Both the position numbers and the translations under genes were made by a program. The notes beneath the pieces were generated by a model. That model was not told the origin of the DNA. It saw nothing but the letters and a program-made list of their open reading frames with translations, and ran no database searches. Of a DNA stretch of 27,287 bases, positions 1-8,405 are shown piece after piece (positions within the stretch are counted from its first letter, which is position 1; each line of letters opens with the position of its first letter). Location of the stretch: positions 1 through 27,287 of the forward strand of contig JANNYA010000252.1 of the NCBI GenBank assembly GCA_031409855.1, in the 5' to 3' direction. The stretch comes from JANNYA01 sp031409855 (GTDB lineage: Bacteria > Pseudomonadota > Gammaproteobacteria > Xanthomonadales > SZUA-5).

Positions 1-241
1 AGCAGCCTAAGGGCTTGCTAACCTGAGCCTGCAGCGTGTCCGTTCGCTGTTGAACTCGGGTAACTAAAGACGGAATCGCCAGCGTGTGTGCCTGACACAA
101 GCAGCTAAAAAGACCAGGCTGGTTTTACGGTAGCCCTGTCATTCGGGAAGCCATACGACGAGACTAAATAGACTGAATACACACGTAGATCACAAAACGT
201 AGGGCTTGCGGACAGGGGTTCAACTCCCCTCGCCTCCACCA
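1..241 (+). ncRNA. ssrA: tmRNA (ssrA), 3' part
   Basis: This is the 3' portion of transfer-messenger RNA, which rescues stalled ribosomes by adding a degradation tag. The window opens inside the tag reading frame: codons GCA GCC TAA at 2-10 encode the usual Ala-Ala end of the tag and its stop. The 3' end has the tRNA-like T arm (GGACAGGGGTTCAACTCCCC, starting near 210) followed by an acceptor strand and an encoded CCA at 239-241. The 5' acceptor strand and most of the tag lie upstream of the window. The tRNA-like end and the Ala-Ala-stop are seen directly; the family assignment follows from their combination and spacing. Confidence 0.93.
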
Positions 242-268
242 ACTCAACAAGTAGAAAAGACCAAAACG

Positions 269-299
269 GCCGGTATGCAGAAAAGCTACCGGCTTTTTT
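269..299 (+). terminator. Rho-independent terminator of tmRNA
   Basis: Perfect 7-bp inverted repeat GCCGGTA (269-275) and TACCGGC (287-293) with an 11-nt loop, followed by six T (294-299). An outer pair CCAAAAC (261-267) and GTTTTGG (300-306) could extend the pairing across the T run. The position, 28 bases after the tmRNA CCA end, fits termination of ssrA. Confidence 0.85.
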
Positions 300-320
300 G
301 TTTTGGCCTTTCGCGGGTTT

Positions 321-427
321 AGTTGTGGACTTCAGCACGCGCGTCGGCGCGAAAAAGGTGGTTTTTGGCTCTGAGGGTGGCGTTTCTCTGAGGTTTTCTG
401 GGGCTGGCAGAAAGCTAGTCCACAACT
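321..427. repeat. 107-bp segment with perfect 11-bp terminal inverted repeats
   Basis: AGTTGTGGACT at 321-331 is perfectly complementary to AGTCCACAACT at 417-427. No flanking direct repeat is visible and the enclosed 85 bases have no supported ORF. It could be a small non-autonomous element or simply the stem of a long hairpin between tmRNA and the convergent dehydrogenase gene. The inverted repeat is seen; any mobility is inference. Confidence 0.5.
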
Positions 428-442
428 CTGACCATGACAAAC

Positions 443-458
443 CCTGGCAATCGCCAGG
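443..458 (-). terminator. Possible terminator of the glutamate dehydrogenase gene
   Basis: Read on the minus strand, a 6-bp stem CCTGGC/GCCAGG with a 4-nt loop lies 22 bases past the dehydrogenase stop codon and is followed by GTTTGTC. The T run is poor, so termination here is plausible rather than certain. Confidence 0.4.
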
Positions 459-480
459 ATTTATCAATTAAATCATAAAC

Positions 481-3400
481 TTAACGCGCCCCCGCCCCCA
501 CCAATTGCGCCAACCTACGAATCGCAACGCTCATCGTGGCGTAGTCCATGACCGCACTAGCGCGCATTTCGTTGAACATATTGAGCGTGTAGGCCAGCTC
601 GCCCTGGGCGCTGCTGAGCCACGCTTCGACGATGCTGGCATCCGGGCGATCTTTGCCACCGAGCGTGGATTGCGCTAATAACTGCGAAGCTAGCGCCCGA
701 TGCTGGGCGAATAGCTCATCGCGCATCACGCCGCGCGCGTTTGCGTGCCAGCGGCCTTCGACAGGTAGCTTCTCAATCTGATCTTGCAGCCACTTCAGAT
801 GCAGCGCCTCACCTAAATCAAAGTAAACCTTCGCGGCGCGTTCGACTTTGCAGTTGTGCACGCTGGCGACTTCGATAACGTCAAACACGGCGGACATTGG
901 GTTTAAACTGGCAATGGTTGCCGCAATTTTTGCGCCAAAGCCTAAGCCAACCAGCTCTTTTTCCTCATCACTAATGCGCTTAATCTCGGACGCTGGCAAT
1001 ACCTTTGCAAGCACGCCATGCAGTGCCAAAGCGCCGGCTGAGTATTTTGAAACGAGTGCGGCGATATCCCCCATGCCGCCCGGTAAATTCAATAGCCAGC
1101 GGGTCAAATTACGCAGCAGATTCCAAATTTTCAGGTGCGCATCCATCTGCACTTGCCCTGGAACTTGCGCATTGAGTGCATCCAAATCCGCCCACCAACT
1201 GCGCGCGCTGGTGACTTCGCGAACGATGGTGAAGGCTTTCGCCACCTTCGCGGGTGTCGCGCCGGTGTCTTCTTGCATGCGCATAAAAAACGTCGAGCCC
1301 ATGCGGTTGACCACCGAGTTGGTAATTTGCGTCGCAATAATTTCGCGCTTCAAGCGGTGCCGCTGCATGGTGGGCTCAAATCTTTCACGCAGCACGGCGG
1401 GGAAATACAGCGCCAACTCACCGCTTAAATAGCTGTCTTCCGGCACATCCGAATCCAACAGCTGCGCGTACAGCACCAGCTTGGCGTAGCTCAGCAATGT
1501 CGACAGCTCCGGCCGCGTCAGCCCAGTTTTACGCGCTTTGCGTTCGGCAAATTCTTCATCGCTCGGCAGGTATTCAATCGCGCGATCCAGCAGCCCTTGG
1601 CTTTCCAGCGTGCGAATAAAGTGCTGCTTGGCACCCATGCGACCGACACCAAACGCCTGCATCAATGAAATCGCTAAATTCTGGCGATAGTTGTCATTAA
1701 TCACCATATCGCCGACTTCATCGGTCATCTGTGCCAGCAGGGCATCGCGTTCAGCGGCGGGCAACTCGCCCGCGCTCACTGCTTCATTCAGCAAAATCTT
1801 GATATTGACTTCGTGATCCGAAGTATCCACGCCAGCGGAGTTATCAATAAAATCGGTATTGAGCAAGCCGCCGCGCAGGGCAAATTCAACCCGCCCAAGC
1901 TGGGTCATGCCCAAATTGCCGCCCTCGCCCACCATTTTGCAGCGCAGCTCTTTGCCATCAAGGCGGATCGCATTGTTAGCGCGATCGCCAACATCCGCAT
2001 GGCTTTCGCTGCTGGCTTTGACGTAAGTACCAATACCGCCATTCCAGAGCAGCTCCACCGGCGCACGCAAAATCGCCTGCATCAGCTCATTCGGGCTTAA
2101 TGATTCGGCCGTGATATCCAAAACCGCACGCATTTCTTCGCTGATCGGGATCGACTTGGACGCGCGCGCATACACGCTGCCGCCGGCACTGATTAAGGTT
2201 TTGTTGTAATCATCCCAGCTCGAACGCGGCAAATTAAACATGCGTTCGCGCTCAATGAAGCTGGCCTCGCAATCCGGGTTCGGATCCATAAAAATATGCC
2301 GGTGATCAAACGCGGCCAGCAATTTAATTTTGCGGCTCAGCAGCATGCCGTTACCGAATACATCGCCCGACATATCGCCGACGCCGACGCAGCTGAATTC
2401 AGTGCTTTGGCAATCTTTGTCCATCGCGCGAAAATGCCGCTTGACCGATTCCCAGCCACCTTTGGCGGTGATGCCCATTTTCTTGTGGTCATAGCCGTTA
2501 CTGCCACCCGAGGCAAATGCGTCGCCCAACCAAAAGCCATAGTCTGCCGACAAAGCATTGGCAATATCCGAGAACGTTGCGGTGCCTTTATCGGCGGCCA
2601 CGACCAGGTAGGAGTCATCTTCGTCGTGACGCACAACATTGTCTGGATTGACAATTTTTCCCGCGATGACGTTGTCAGTAATGTCCAGCAAACCCGAAAT
2701 AAACAAGCGATAGCAGGCAATGCCCTCCGCCAACACCGCATCGCGATCTTGCGAAGGTGCTGGGCGTTTGACATAAAAGCCACCTTTCGCGCCGACCGGC
2801 ACGATCACGGTGTTTTTGACCTGCTGCGCTTTCACTAAACCCAGAACCTCGGTGCGGAAATCCTCGCGCCGGTCAGACCAACGCAAACCACCGCGCGCGA
2901 CTTTGCCAAAGCGCAAATGCACGCCTTCAACGCGCGGGCTATAGACGAAAATTTCGCGGTACGGCACCGGCTTCGGCAACTCGGGCACTTTGCTGCTGTT
3001 GAGCTTGAAACTCATGTAGCTCTTAAAATGCGTACCGTCTTTCTGATAGGCATTGGTGCGCAAACTGGCATTCATCAATTGCACAAAAGCGCGCAAGATT
3101 CGATCTTCATCCAAGCTCTGCACATCATTGAGCAGCGCATTGATCGCAGACGATGCCGCACTCATTTGATTTTCGCGCGGGCTGTTCGCCTCGCTGACTA
3201 AAGCGGCAACTAAGTTCGGATGCGACTTTGTCTGCGCTTCGGTCATCAACGCTTCTAAGTCATGTTTCAGCACCTTGCGCTGATCACTTGTTTGGGCCGT
3301 GCGGCTCGGATCAAACTTCGCCTCAAACAGCTCCACCAACAGCCTTGCGATCAGCGGGTGGCTATTCATCGCCCGCTCAATGTAGGCCTGACTAAAACTG

Positions 3401-5433
3401 AGCTTGGTCTGCAATAGGTACTTGCAATAGGCGCGCAAAACACTGACTTGGCGCGCGCTTAAGCCGGCCGCCAGCACCAGCTTGTTGAACCCGTCATTTT
3501 CCACCTGACCGCGCCAAGTCGCTTCAAACGCTTGCGCAAAGTTTTCGCGCAGCGTTTCCACGTCCAGCGCTTGGGCGTTATTCGGCTCGACTTCAAACTC
3601 TTGAATCCAAACGTTTTGGCCGGTGCTCTCCTTGGCACCCGGCAGCTTCATTTCATACGGGTGTTCACGCAACACGCGCAAGCCCATATTTTCTAACAGC
3701 GGCAGGGCGTCAGACAGCGCAATCGTGTGGCCGAACTTGAACAGCTTAAAGCGCAGACTGCCCTCTGATTTTTTCCGGCTGCGATACAAAGATAAACGCA
3801 TATCGTCCATGGTTTTCAGCGCCGCCGCATTTTCGACATCGCTGGCGGCGACGAATGGCGTGATGTCTTCAATGTAGCCTGCGGGCAGCGCCTTGCCATA
3901 TTTATTGGCGAGCTTGAAGCCTTTTTCCTCGCCATGCTTTTGCACCAAAATATCGCGCAGCTCGTCCTGCCAATTGCGCACGATTTGGCGCAGCTTGCTT
4001 TCCAATTCTGCCAGCTCAATCTCGGGTTTTTCCCCGGCTTTCGGGCGCACCACGACGTGCAGGCGCGCCAACACGCTTTCGGAAACCTGCACCGAGGAGT
4101 CCAGCCGTTCGCCATTCAGTGCGCGCTTGAGCATCTGTTCGACGCGTTCGCGAATATCGGCGTTAAAGCGCTCGCGCGGAATAAAGGCGAGGCAGGAAAT
4201 CGAGCGCCCGAAGCGATCACGCCGCACAAATAATTTGGTGCGCTGGCGCTCTTGTAAATTCAAAATACCAATCGCCAAATCGGTTAATTCAGCGGGGGAC
4301 GCCTGAAACAGCTCATCGCGCGGCAAGCCTTCTAAAACATGCAGCAAGGCTTTGCCACTGTGACCCACGGGATTTAAACCAGAGCGCACTTGTACGTCTG
4401 CAATTTTTTTGCGCAAAATCGGAATCAACCACGGATGCGTACTCATTGCGCTCGAGGTGTACATGCCCAAAAAACGCTGTTCGGATACCGCTTGCCCGGC
4501 CGCGTCAAAAGTCAGCACGCCGATATAGTCCATATAGCCCGGGTGATGCACCGTCGAGCGCGCATTGGTTTTGCTCAATACCACCAGCTCGGCGGTGTCG
4601 CCTTTGGGCAAATCACGCGCCGCCAAACTTGCAGTCGGGCGCACGCTCAATTTTGACTCATCCGCGCGCAGCATGCCCAGGCCGGAACCTGGCACCGCCT
4701 TCAACACCTCTAAGCCACCTTCATTCGCTGCGGCATATTCGCGATAGCCCAACATTGTAAAATGGTCCGCCGCAAGCCAGCTTAAAAACTCCGCCGCTTC
4801 CGCGACATCGGCCGCATCATGTGGCGAATGCCGCCCGGGCAACTCAGCGGCAATCGCCTTCGCCTTATCGCGCATTGCATGAAAATCAATCACACAAGCG
4901 CGCACATCGTTTAAGCAATGCACGACCGCCACGCGCAGCGCTTCCAATGCATCCGCTTCAGTGACGCGCTCCAACTGAAAGTGTATGAGTGACTCATTTT
5001 TGCCTAGCCCGGTGCCGGGCGCAGCAAAGCTCAACAAGTGCCCGCCTGCATCGCGCTGGGCACTGAGCACCGGGTGCACGACCAGATACGAGATCAGGCC
5101 ACAGTTCTGCACCGCGATCGAGGTGGAATCGACCAGAAACGGCATGTCGTCGTTGAGCACTTCGACGACGGTGCGTGTGCTTTCCCAGCCGTGTTCGTCC
5201 AAATTCGGGTTATAGACGCGCACTTTAATCTCGCTGCTTTTGCGCTCACGCCAAAACTTCAGCAAAGACACGGCCATGCCAGCCCATGAGGTCGAAGGCT
5301 TTTCCGCCAACTCCTCAGCCGGGGTACGGGCGAGCAATGCCCGGGTAAAAATTTCAGCCTCGGCTAATTTTGGCGCAGCCACGCTGCCTTTTAAGAGTTC
5401 CAAAATTGCATTGAGTGGGTGCAGCTGAGTCAT
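481..5433 (-). CDS. gdhB: NAD-specific glutamate dehydrogenase, large (180-kDa class)
   Basis: Cytosolic enzyme that oxidatively deaminates glutamate to 2-oxoglutarate and ammonium with NAD, feeding amino-acid carbon into the TCA cycle. At 1650 residues it has the length of the bacterial large GDH class (Bac_GDH), which has a long N-terminal regulatory region with ACT-like domains and a central catalytic core. Core motifs visible are FGKVARGGLRWSDRREDF near residue 845, GAKGGFYVKRP with the likely catalytic lysine near 883, FWLGDAFASGGSNGYDHKK near 970 and VGVGDMSGDVFGNG near 1021. The ATG is preceded by GAGG about 8 bases upstream. The gene is divergent from the FG-GAP/MFS/putP run, with a 15-bp repeat array in the shared spacer. 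The proline importer next door suggests a proline-to-glutamate-to-2-oxoglutarate route (inference). Symbols differ between genera (gdhB, gdh2, gdhZ). Confidence 0.96.
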   Translation of the reverse strand: MTQLHPLNAILELLKGSVAAPKLAEAEIFTRALLARTPAEELAEKPSTSWAGMAVSLLKFWRERKSSEIKVRVYNPNLDEHGWESTRTVVEVLNDDMPFLVDSTSIAVQNCGLISYLVVHPVLSAQRDAGGHLLSFAAPGTGLGKNESLIHFQLERVTEADALEALRVAVVHCLNDVRACVIDFHAMRDKAKAIAAELPGRHSPHDAADVAEAAEFLSWLAADHFTMLGYREYAAANEGGLEVLKAVPGSGLGMLRADESKLSVRPTASLAARDLPKGDTAELVVLSKTNARSTVHHPGYMDYIGVLTFDAAGQAVSEQRFLGMYTSSAMSTHPWLIPILRKKIADVQVRSGLNPVGHSGKALLHVLEGLPRDELFQASPAELTDLAIGILNLQERQRTKLFVRRDRFGRSISCLAFIPRERFNADIRERVEQMLKRALNGERLDSSVQVSESVLARLHVVVRPKAGEKPEIELAELESKLRQIVRNWQDELRDILVQKHGEEKGFKLANKYGKALPAGYIEDITPFVAASDVENAAALKTMDDMRLSLYRSRKKSEGSLRFKLFKFGHTIALSDALPLLENMGLRVLREHPYEMKLPGAKESTGQNVWIQEFEVEPNNAQALDVETLRENFAQAFEATWRGQVENDGFNKLVLAAGLSARQVSVLRAYCKYLLQTKLSFSQAYIERAMNSHPLIARLLVELFEAKFDPSRTAQTSDQRKVLKHDLEALMTEAQTKSHPNLVAALVSEANSPRENQMSAASSAINALLNDVQSLDEDRILRAFVQLMNASLRTNAYQKDGTHFKSYMSFKLNSSKVPELPKPVPYREIFVYSPRVEGVHLRFGKVARGGLRWSDRREDFRTEVLGLVKAQQVKNTVIVPVGAKGGFYVKRPAPSQDRDAVLAEGIACYRLFISGLLDITDNVIAGKIVNPDNVVRHDEDDSYLVVAADKGTATFSDIANALSADYGFWLGDAFASGGSNGYDHKKMGITAKGGWESVKRHFRAMDKDCQSTEFSCVGVGDMSGDVFGNGMLLSRKIKLLAAFDHRHIFMDPNPDCEASFIERERMFNLPRSSWDDYNKTLISAGGSVYARASKSIPISEEMRAVLDITAESLSPNELMQAILRAPVELLWNGGIGTYVKASSESHADVGDRANNAIRLDGKELRCKMVGEGGNLGMTQLGRVEFALRGGLLNTDFIDNSAGVDTSDHEVNIKILLNEAVSAGELPAAERDALLAQMTDEVGDMVINDNYRQNLAISLMQAFGVGRMGAKQHFIRTLESQGLLDRAIEYLPSDEEFAERKARKTGLTRPELSTLLSYAKLVLYAQLLDSDVPEDSYLSGELALYFPAVLRERFEPTMQRHRLKREIIATQITNSVVNRMGSTFFMRMQEDTGATPAKVAKAFTIVREVTSARSWWADLDALNAQVPGQVQMDAHLKIWNLLRNLTRWLLNLPGGMGDIAALVSKYSAGALALHGVLAKVLPASEIKRISDEEKELVGLGFGAKIAATIASLNPMSAVFDVIEVASVHNCKVERAAKVYFDLGEALHLKWLQDQIEKLPVEGRWHANARGVMRDELFAQHRALASQLLAQSTLGGKDRPDASIVEAWLSSAQGELAYTLNMFNEMRASAVMDYATMSVAIRRLAQLVGAGAR

Positions 5434-5456
5434 GAGCGCGTCCTCGTTGTTGAACG

Positions 5457-5501
5457 GAAAAAGTGTTGATCGAAAAGGTGTTGACCGAAAAGGTGTTGAT
5501 T
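5457..5501. repeat. Three 15-bp tandem repeats in the divergent promoter region
   Basis: Units at 5457-5471, 5472-5486 and 5487-5501 have consensus GAAAAGGTGTTGAYC. The first unit differs by AAGTG for AGGTG and the last ends in TT. A degenerate partial fourth copy (GTTGTTGAACG) lies just to the left, near 5446-5456. The array sits 24 bases upstream of the glutamate dehydrogenase ATG and about 100 bases upstream of the FG-GAP start, in a 165-bp spacer without genes. The regular period and position suggest a regulator-binding array, but slippage-generated DNA is an alternative. Confidence 0.6.
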
Positions 5502-5598
5502 AAAAAAAGCAAATTTGCCGAAGGATACCTAGATTGTCGCTACACTCCAGCGCTTTCATCTAAACATCACCTTCGATCCTAAAATAAGGGGCTTTGTT

Positions 5599-7140
5599 GT
5601 GCGGATTTTTATTCTTGTTTTGGCTACGGCGCTTGCCCTGCCCTGTTTTGCTGCCACCTCGATTTCGAGCGTTCCCGGAACGCGAGGAGTGCGCATTGTT
5701 GGGCAAGCCGCTGGCGATGCCTTGGGTTTTAACAATATGACTGCCTTGGGCGATATTAACGGCGATGGCCGCAGCGATATCGCCGTCGCCGCGCCCGGTG
5801 TCGATCGTGCGGGGGCCACCAACGTAGGTGCGGTCTACGTGCACTTTGGTGCGGATGGCAATTTAGCCAATTTAGACGTCAGCACCTTGAACGGCGTAAA
5901 CGGATTTAAGGTGGTTGGTAGCGCACTTGCGCAAAACAGCCAACTCGGGCTGTTCACCACGGGCATAGGCGATGTTAATAACGACGATGCCAGTGACCTG
6001 CTGATTGGCAGCCGTGGCGTGCTGCAAGGCCCGGCGCAATTTGGCCGCGCCTACATTATTTTCGGCAAGCCTGTGGGTCAGACATTTCCGGAAAGTATTG
6101 ACGTGTCCAATTTGGGCAGCGCGGGTGTCGTACTCAATGGCGCGACCGGCAATGATTTCTTTGGCGCTGATGCCGTCAGCGGTGGCGGTGATTTGAATGG
6201 CGATGGCATCGAAGACTTTGCTATGGGCGCCGAGGGCTTTAATGGCCTGGGCGGCATCGTTTATCTGATTTTCGGGCGCGCCAGTTGGCCGACCGCTATA
6301 AGCGTTGGCACGGAGCCCGCCACCAGTGTCGTGACCTTCACCCAAGAATCGGCCGGCGATCAACTCGGCAGCTATGTCAGCATTGGTGCAGATATCAACA
6401 ATGACGCGCGCAGTGATTTATTTATCAATGCCTACGCCGGTGACGTTGTGGGTAACAACGGCGAAGGCAAGCTTTACGTGGTGTTTGGCCGCCCAGCGGG
6501 CACGCCGTTTGCCGCTAGCCAAAGCGTCGGGGCGCTGAATGGCTCGGATGGCTTTCAGTTACGTGGCAACGTCAACTTTTCGGGCTTTGGTTCACCCGTC
6601 ATCGCCTTGGGGGATTTCAACGGCGATGGCTTGGGGGATTTTGTCGCCTCGGGCGTGGTGGGTGCCGGTGCGGCGGCGCTTATTTACGGCAAACCGAACT
6701 GGGACGCCATTGACAGTATTTCCGAACTCTCCGGCCCCGACGGCACGCGCTTTGCAGGCACCGCAGCGGGCGACGCGGCGGGCGCGTATTTAGCTGCACC
6801 GGGCGATGTCAACGGTGATGGCAAAGCTGACTTAATGATCAGCGGGCCGGGTGCGGATATCACTGGCTTAAGCAATGTCGGCAAGGTTTATCTGATTTAT
6901 GGCACCGATGTGCCATTTGCCGCCGACGTTAATTTGAGCGCGGTTGAGGCTACGATTGCTGGAGAAGTATTTCAAGGCAGCACGGCTAACTTTGCTGCTG
7001 GGCCAATTTCGGCGATTGGTAAATTTAGCAATGTCGATATCTTGCCGGATTTTGTTATTGCCTCGGAAACCACGAATGGCGATGTCTACGTCGTCACTAA
7101 AGCCAATGACACCGTATTTAGAAATGGATTCGAGAATTAA
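5599..7140 (+). CDS. Secreted FG-GAP (integrin-alpha-like) beta-propeller protein
   Basis: The 513-residue product has a Sec signal peptide (residues 1-18, hydrophobic core, likely cleavage after PCFA) and six clear calcium-binding DxNxDxxxD loops at about 52, 125, 198, 265, 339 and 403. A seventh, degenerate repeat lies near 475-486, so a seven-bladed propeller like the integrin alpha head is expected, placed outside the cytoplasm. The GTG start is supported by AAGGGG 7 bases upstream and by the signal peptide beginning there. The C-terminus, NDTVFRNGFEN, resembles a short tail I recall from many secreted Xanthomonadales proteins (from memory, not checked). Its stop codon overlaps the MFS start by one base, implying translational coupling. 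The ligand is unknown. Confidence 0.88.
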   Translation: MRIFILVLATALALPCFAATSISSVPGTRGVRIVGQAAGDALGFNNMTALGDINGDGRSDIAVAAPGVDRAGATNVGAVYVHFGADGNLANLDVSTLNGVNGFKVVGSALAQNSQLGLFTTGIGDVNNDDASDLLIGSRGVLQGPAQFGRAYIIFGKPVGQTFPESIDVSNLGSAGVVLNGATGNDFFGADAVSGGGDLNGDGIEDFAMGAEGFNGLGGIVYLIFGRASWPTAISVGTEPATSVVTFTQESAGDQLGSYVSIGADINNDARSDLFINAYAGDVVGNNGEGKLYVVFGRPAGTPFAASQSVGALNGSDGFQLRGNVNFSGFGSPVIALGDFNGDGLGDFVASGVVGAGAAALIYGKPNWDAIDSISELSGPDGTRFAGTAAGDAAGAYLAAPGDVNGDGKADLMISGPGADITGLSNVGKVYLIYGTDVPFAADVNLSAVEATIAGEVFQGSTANFAAGPISAIGKFSNVDILPDFVIASETTNGDVYVVTKANDTVFRNGFEN

Positions 7141-8405
7141 TGGCTGAACCCAAAAAAGCAGCAACCGCGTTTGTACTCATCACGGTTTTTATTGACGTTT
7201 TGTCCTTTGGCCTGATTATTCCCGTGCTGCCGCATTTGATTGCTGGGTTTTACGATGGCGATCAGGGCAAAGCGGCAACCGTCAGTGGTTGGCTGAGCGC
7301 GGGCTATTGGACGCTGCAGTTTCTGTTCTCACCCCTGATTGGTGCGCTGTCAGATCGTTTTGGCCGCAGGCCGATCTTATTAGCCAGCAATTTGGCGATT
7401 GGTTTTGATTTCATCATGATGGCGCTGGCGACTTCGATGCCTTTGCTTTATGTCGGGCGCTTAATTAATGGTTTGGTGTCGGCGAATTTTTCCACCGCTG
7501 CGGCCTATATCAGTGATGTGACCGCGCCGGAAAAGCGTGTGCAGGCTTTTGGTTTGATGGGTGCGGCGTTCGGCATGGGTTTTGTCGTGGGCCCGGCTTT
7601 GGGCGGCGTGCTTGGTCATATTGATCCGCGCCTGCCGTTTTGGGTGGCGGCGGGCATGAGCATCGCCAACTACTTTTATGGCTATTTTGTCTTGCCCGAA
7701 TCGCTCAAACCTGAGCTGCGCGTACCGCTGAATTTCGCAAAAGCTAACCCTTTTGGTGCGCTCAAATGGTTGAGCGAAAAACCGGCGCTATTTGGCTTGG
7801 TCGGGATTAGCTTTCTGAGCAGTTTTGCGCATGTCGTGTATCCAAGCACCTTCGTGATGTACGCGGATTACCGCTACGGCTGGGGCGCGATTACCGTGGG
7901 GCTGACCTTGGGCGCGGTCGGTGTATGCGCGGCCATTGTACAAGGTGGGCTAATTAAAAGGATATTGCCAATTTTAGGCGAACGCCGCATGGTACTGGTC
8001 GGCCTGATGTGCGGCATCACCGGCTTTATGGGATACGGCTTGGCACCCAGCGGCGCGTGGTTTTGGGCCTGTGTGCCGGTGATGGCATTTTGGGGCTTGA
8101 CCGGGCCTGCGGTGATGAGCCTTTCCACCCGTTTGATCGGCGCCAGCGAACAGGGCCGGCTGCAGGGCGCCACCAACTGCCTGACCAGCCTTGCCAACAT
8201 TGCCGGGCCGGTTATTTTCACGCAGCTTTTCAATGGTTTCATCCACACCGGCAAAGACAGCGGCCGCTTTGGCATCGAATTGCCGGGTGCCGGGTTTTTC
8301 TTGGCAGCAACGTTGCTGAGCATTGCGCTGGCACTGGCGTGGCGGGTCACGCGGCCTACTTCCGCACCTGCGCCAGCATTAAACACGTTTGAGGCAAAGT
8401 CATGA
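7140..8405 (+). CDS. MFS transporter of the TetA/TCR-like group
   Basis: A 421-residue inner-membrane protein with about 12 hydrophobic segments. The first helix starts right after MAEPKKAAT. The loop 2-3 signature GALSDRFGRRPILL is the MFS motif A, and the early FIDVLSFGLIIPVLPHLI segment is typical of the proton-coupled tetracycline/multidrug exporters of the DHA1 group. The substrate cannot be read from sequence; resistance to tetracycline should not be assumed. The ATG overlaps the preceding TAA (TAATG) and the end overlaps the putP start (ATGA), so the three genes are probably one transcript with coupled translation. Confidence 0.85.
   Translation: MAEPKKAATAFVLITVFIDVLSFGLIIPVLPHLIAGFYDGDQGKAATVSGWLSAGYWTLQFLFSPLIGALSDRFGRRPILLASNLAIGFDFIMMALATSMPLLYVGRLINGLVSANFSTAAAYISDVTAPEKRVQAFGLMGAAFGMGFVVGPALGGVLGHIDPRLPFWVAAGMSIANYFYGYFVLPESLKPELRVPLNFAKANPFGALKWLSEKPALFGLVGISFLSSFAHVVYPSTFVMYADYRYGWGAITVGLTLGAVGVCAAIVQGGLIKRILPILGERRMVLVGLMCGITGFMGYGLAPSGAWFWACVPVMAFWGLTGPAVMSLSTRLIGASEQGRLQGATNCLTSLANIAGPVIFTQLFNGFIHTGKDSGRFGIELPGAGFFLAATLLSIALALAWRVTRPTSAPAPALNTFEAKS

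Noticed and set aside
105..467. Minus-strand 120-residue ORF containing ARGVEPLS
   Set aside because: It is the antisense of the tmRNA 3' end and its terminator; the VEARGVEPLS string is a well-known false protein read from tRNA-like 3' ends.
848..1432. Plus-strand 194-residue ORF, and similar long plus-strand ORFs such as 2296-2838
   Set aside because: They lie wholly inside the glutamate dehydrogenase gene on the other strand, have no family features, and are shadows of a GC-rich coding sequence.
5457..5501. Possible CRISPR array from the regularly spaced repeats
   Set aside because: The units are contiguous 15-mers without spacers, and no cas gene is present.
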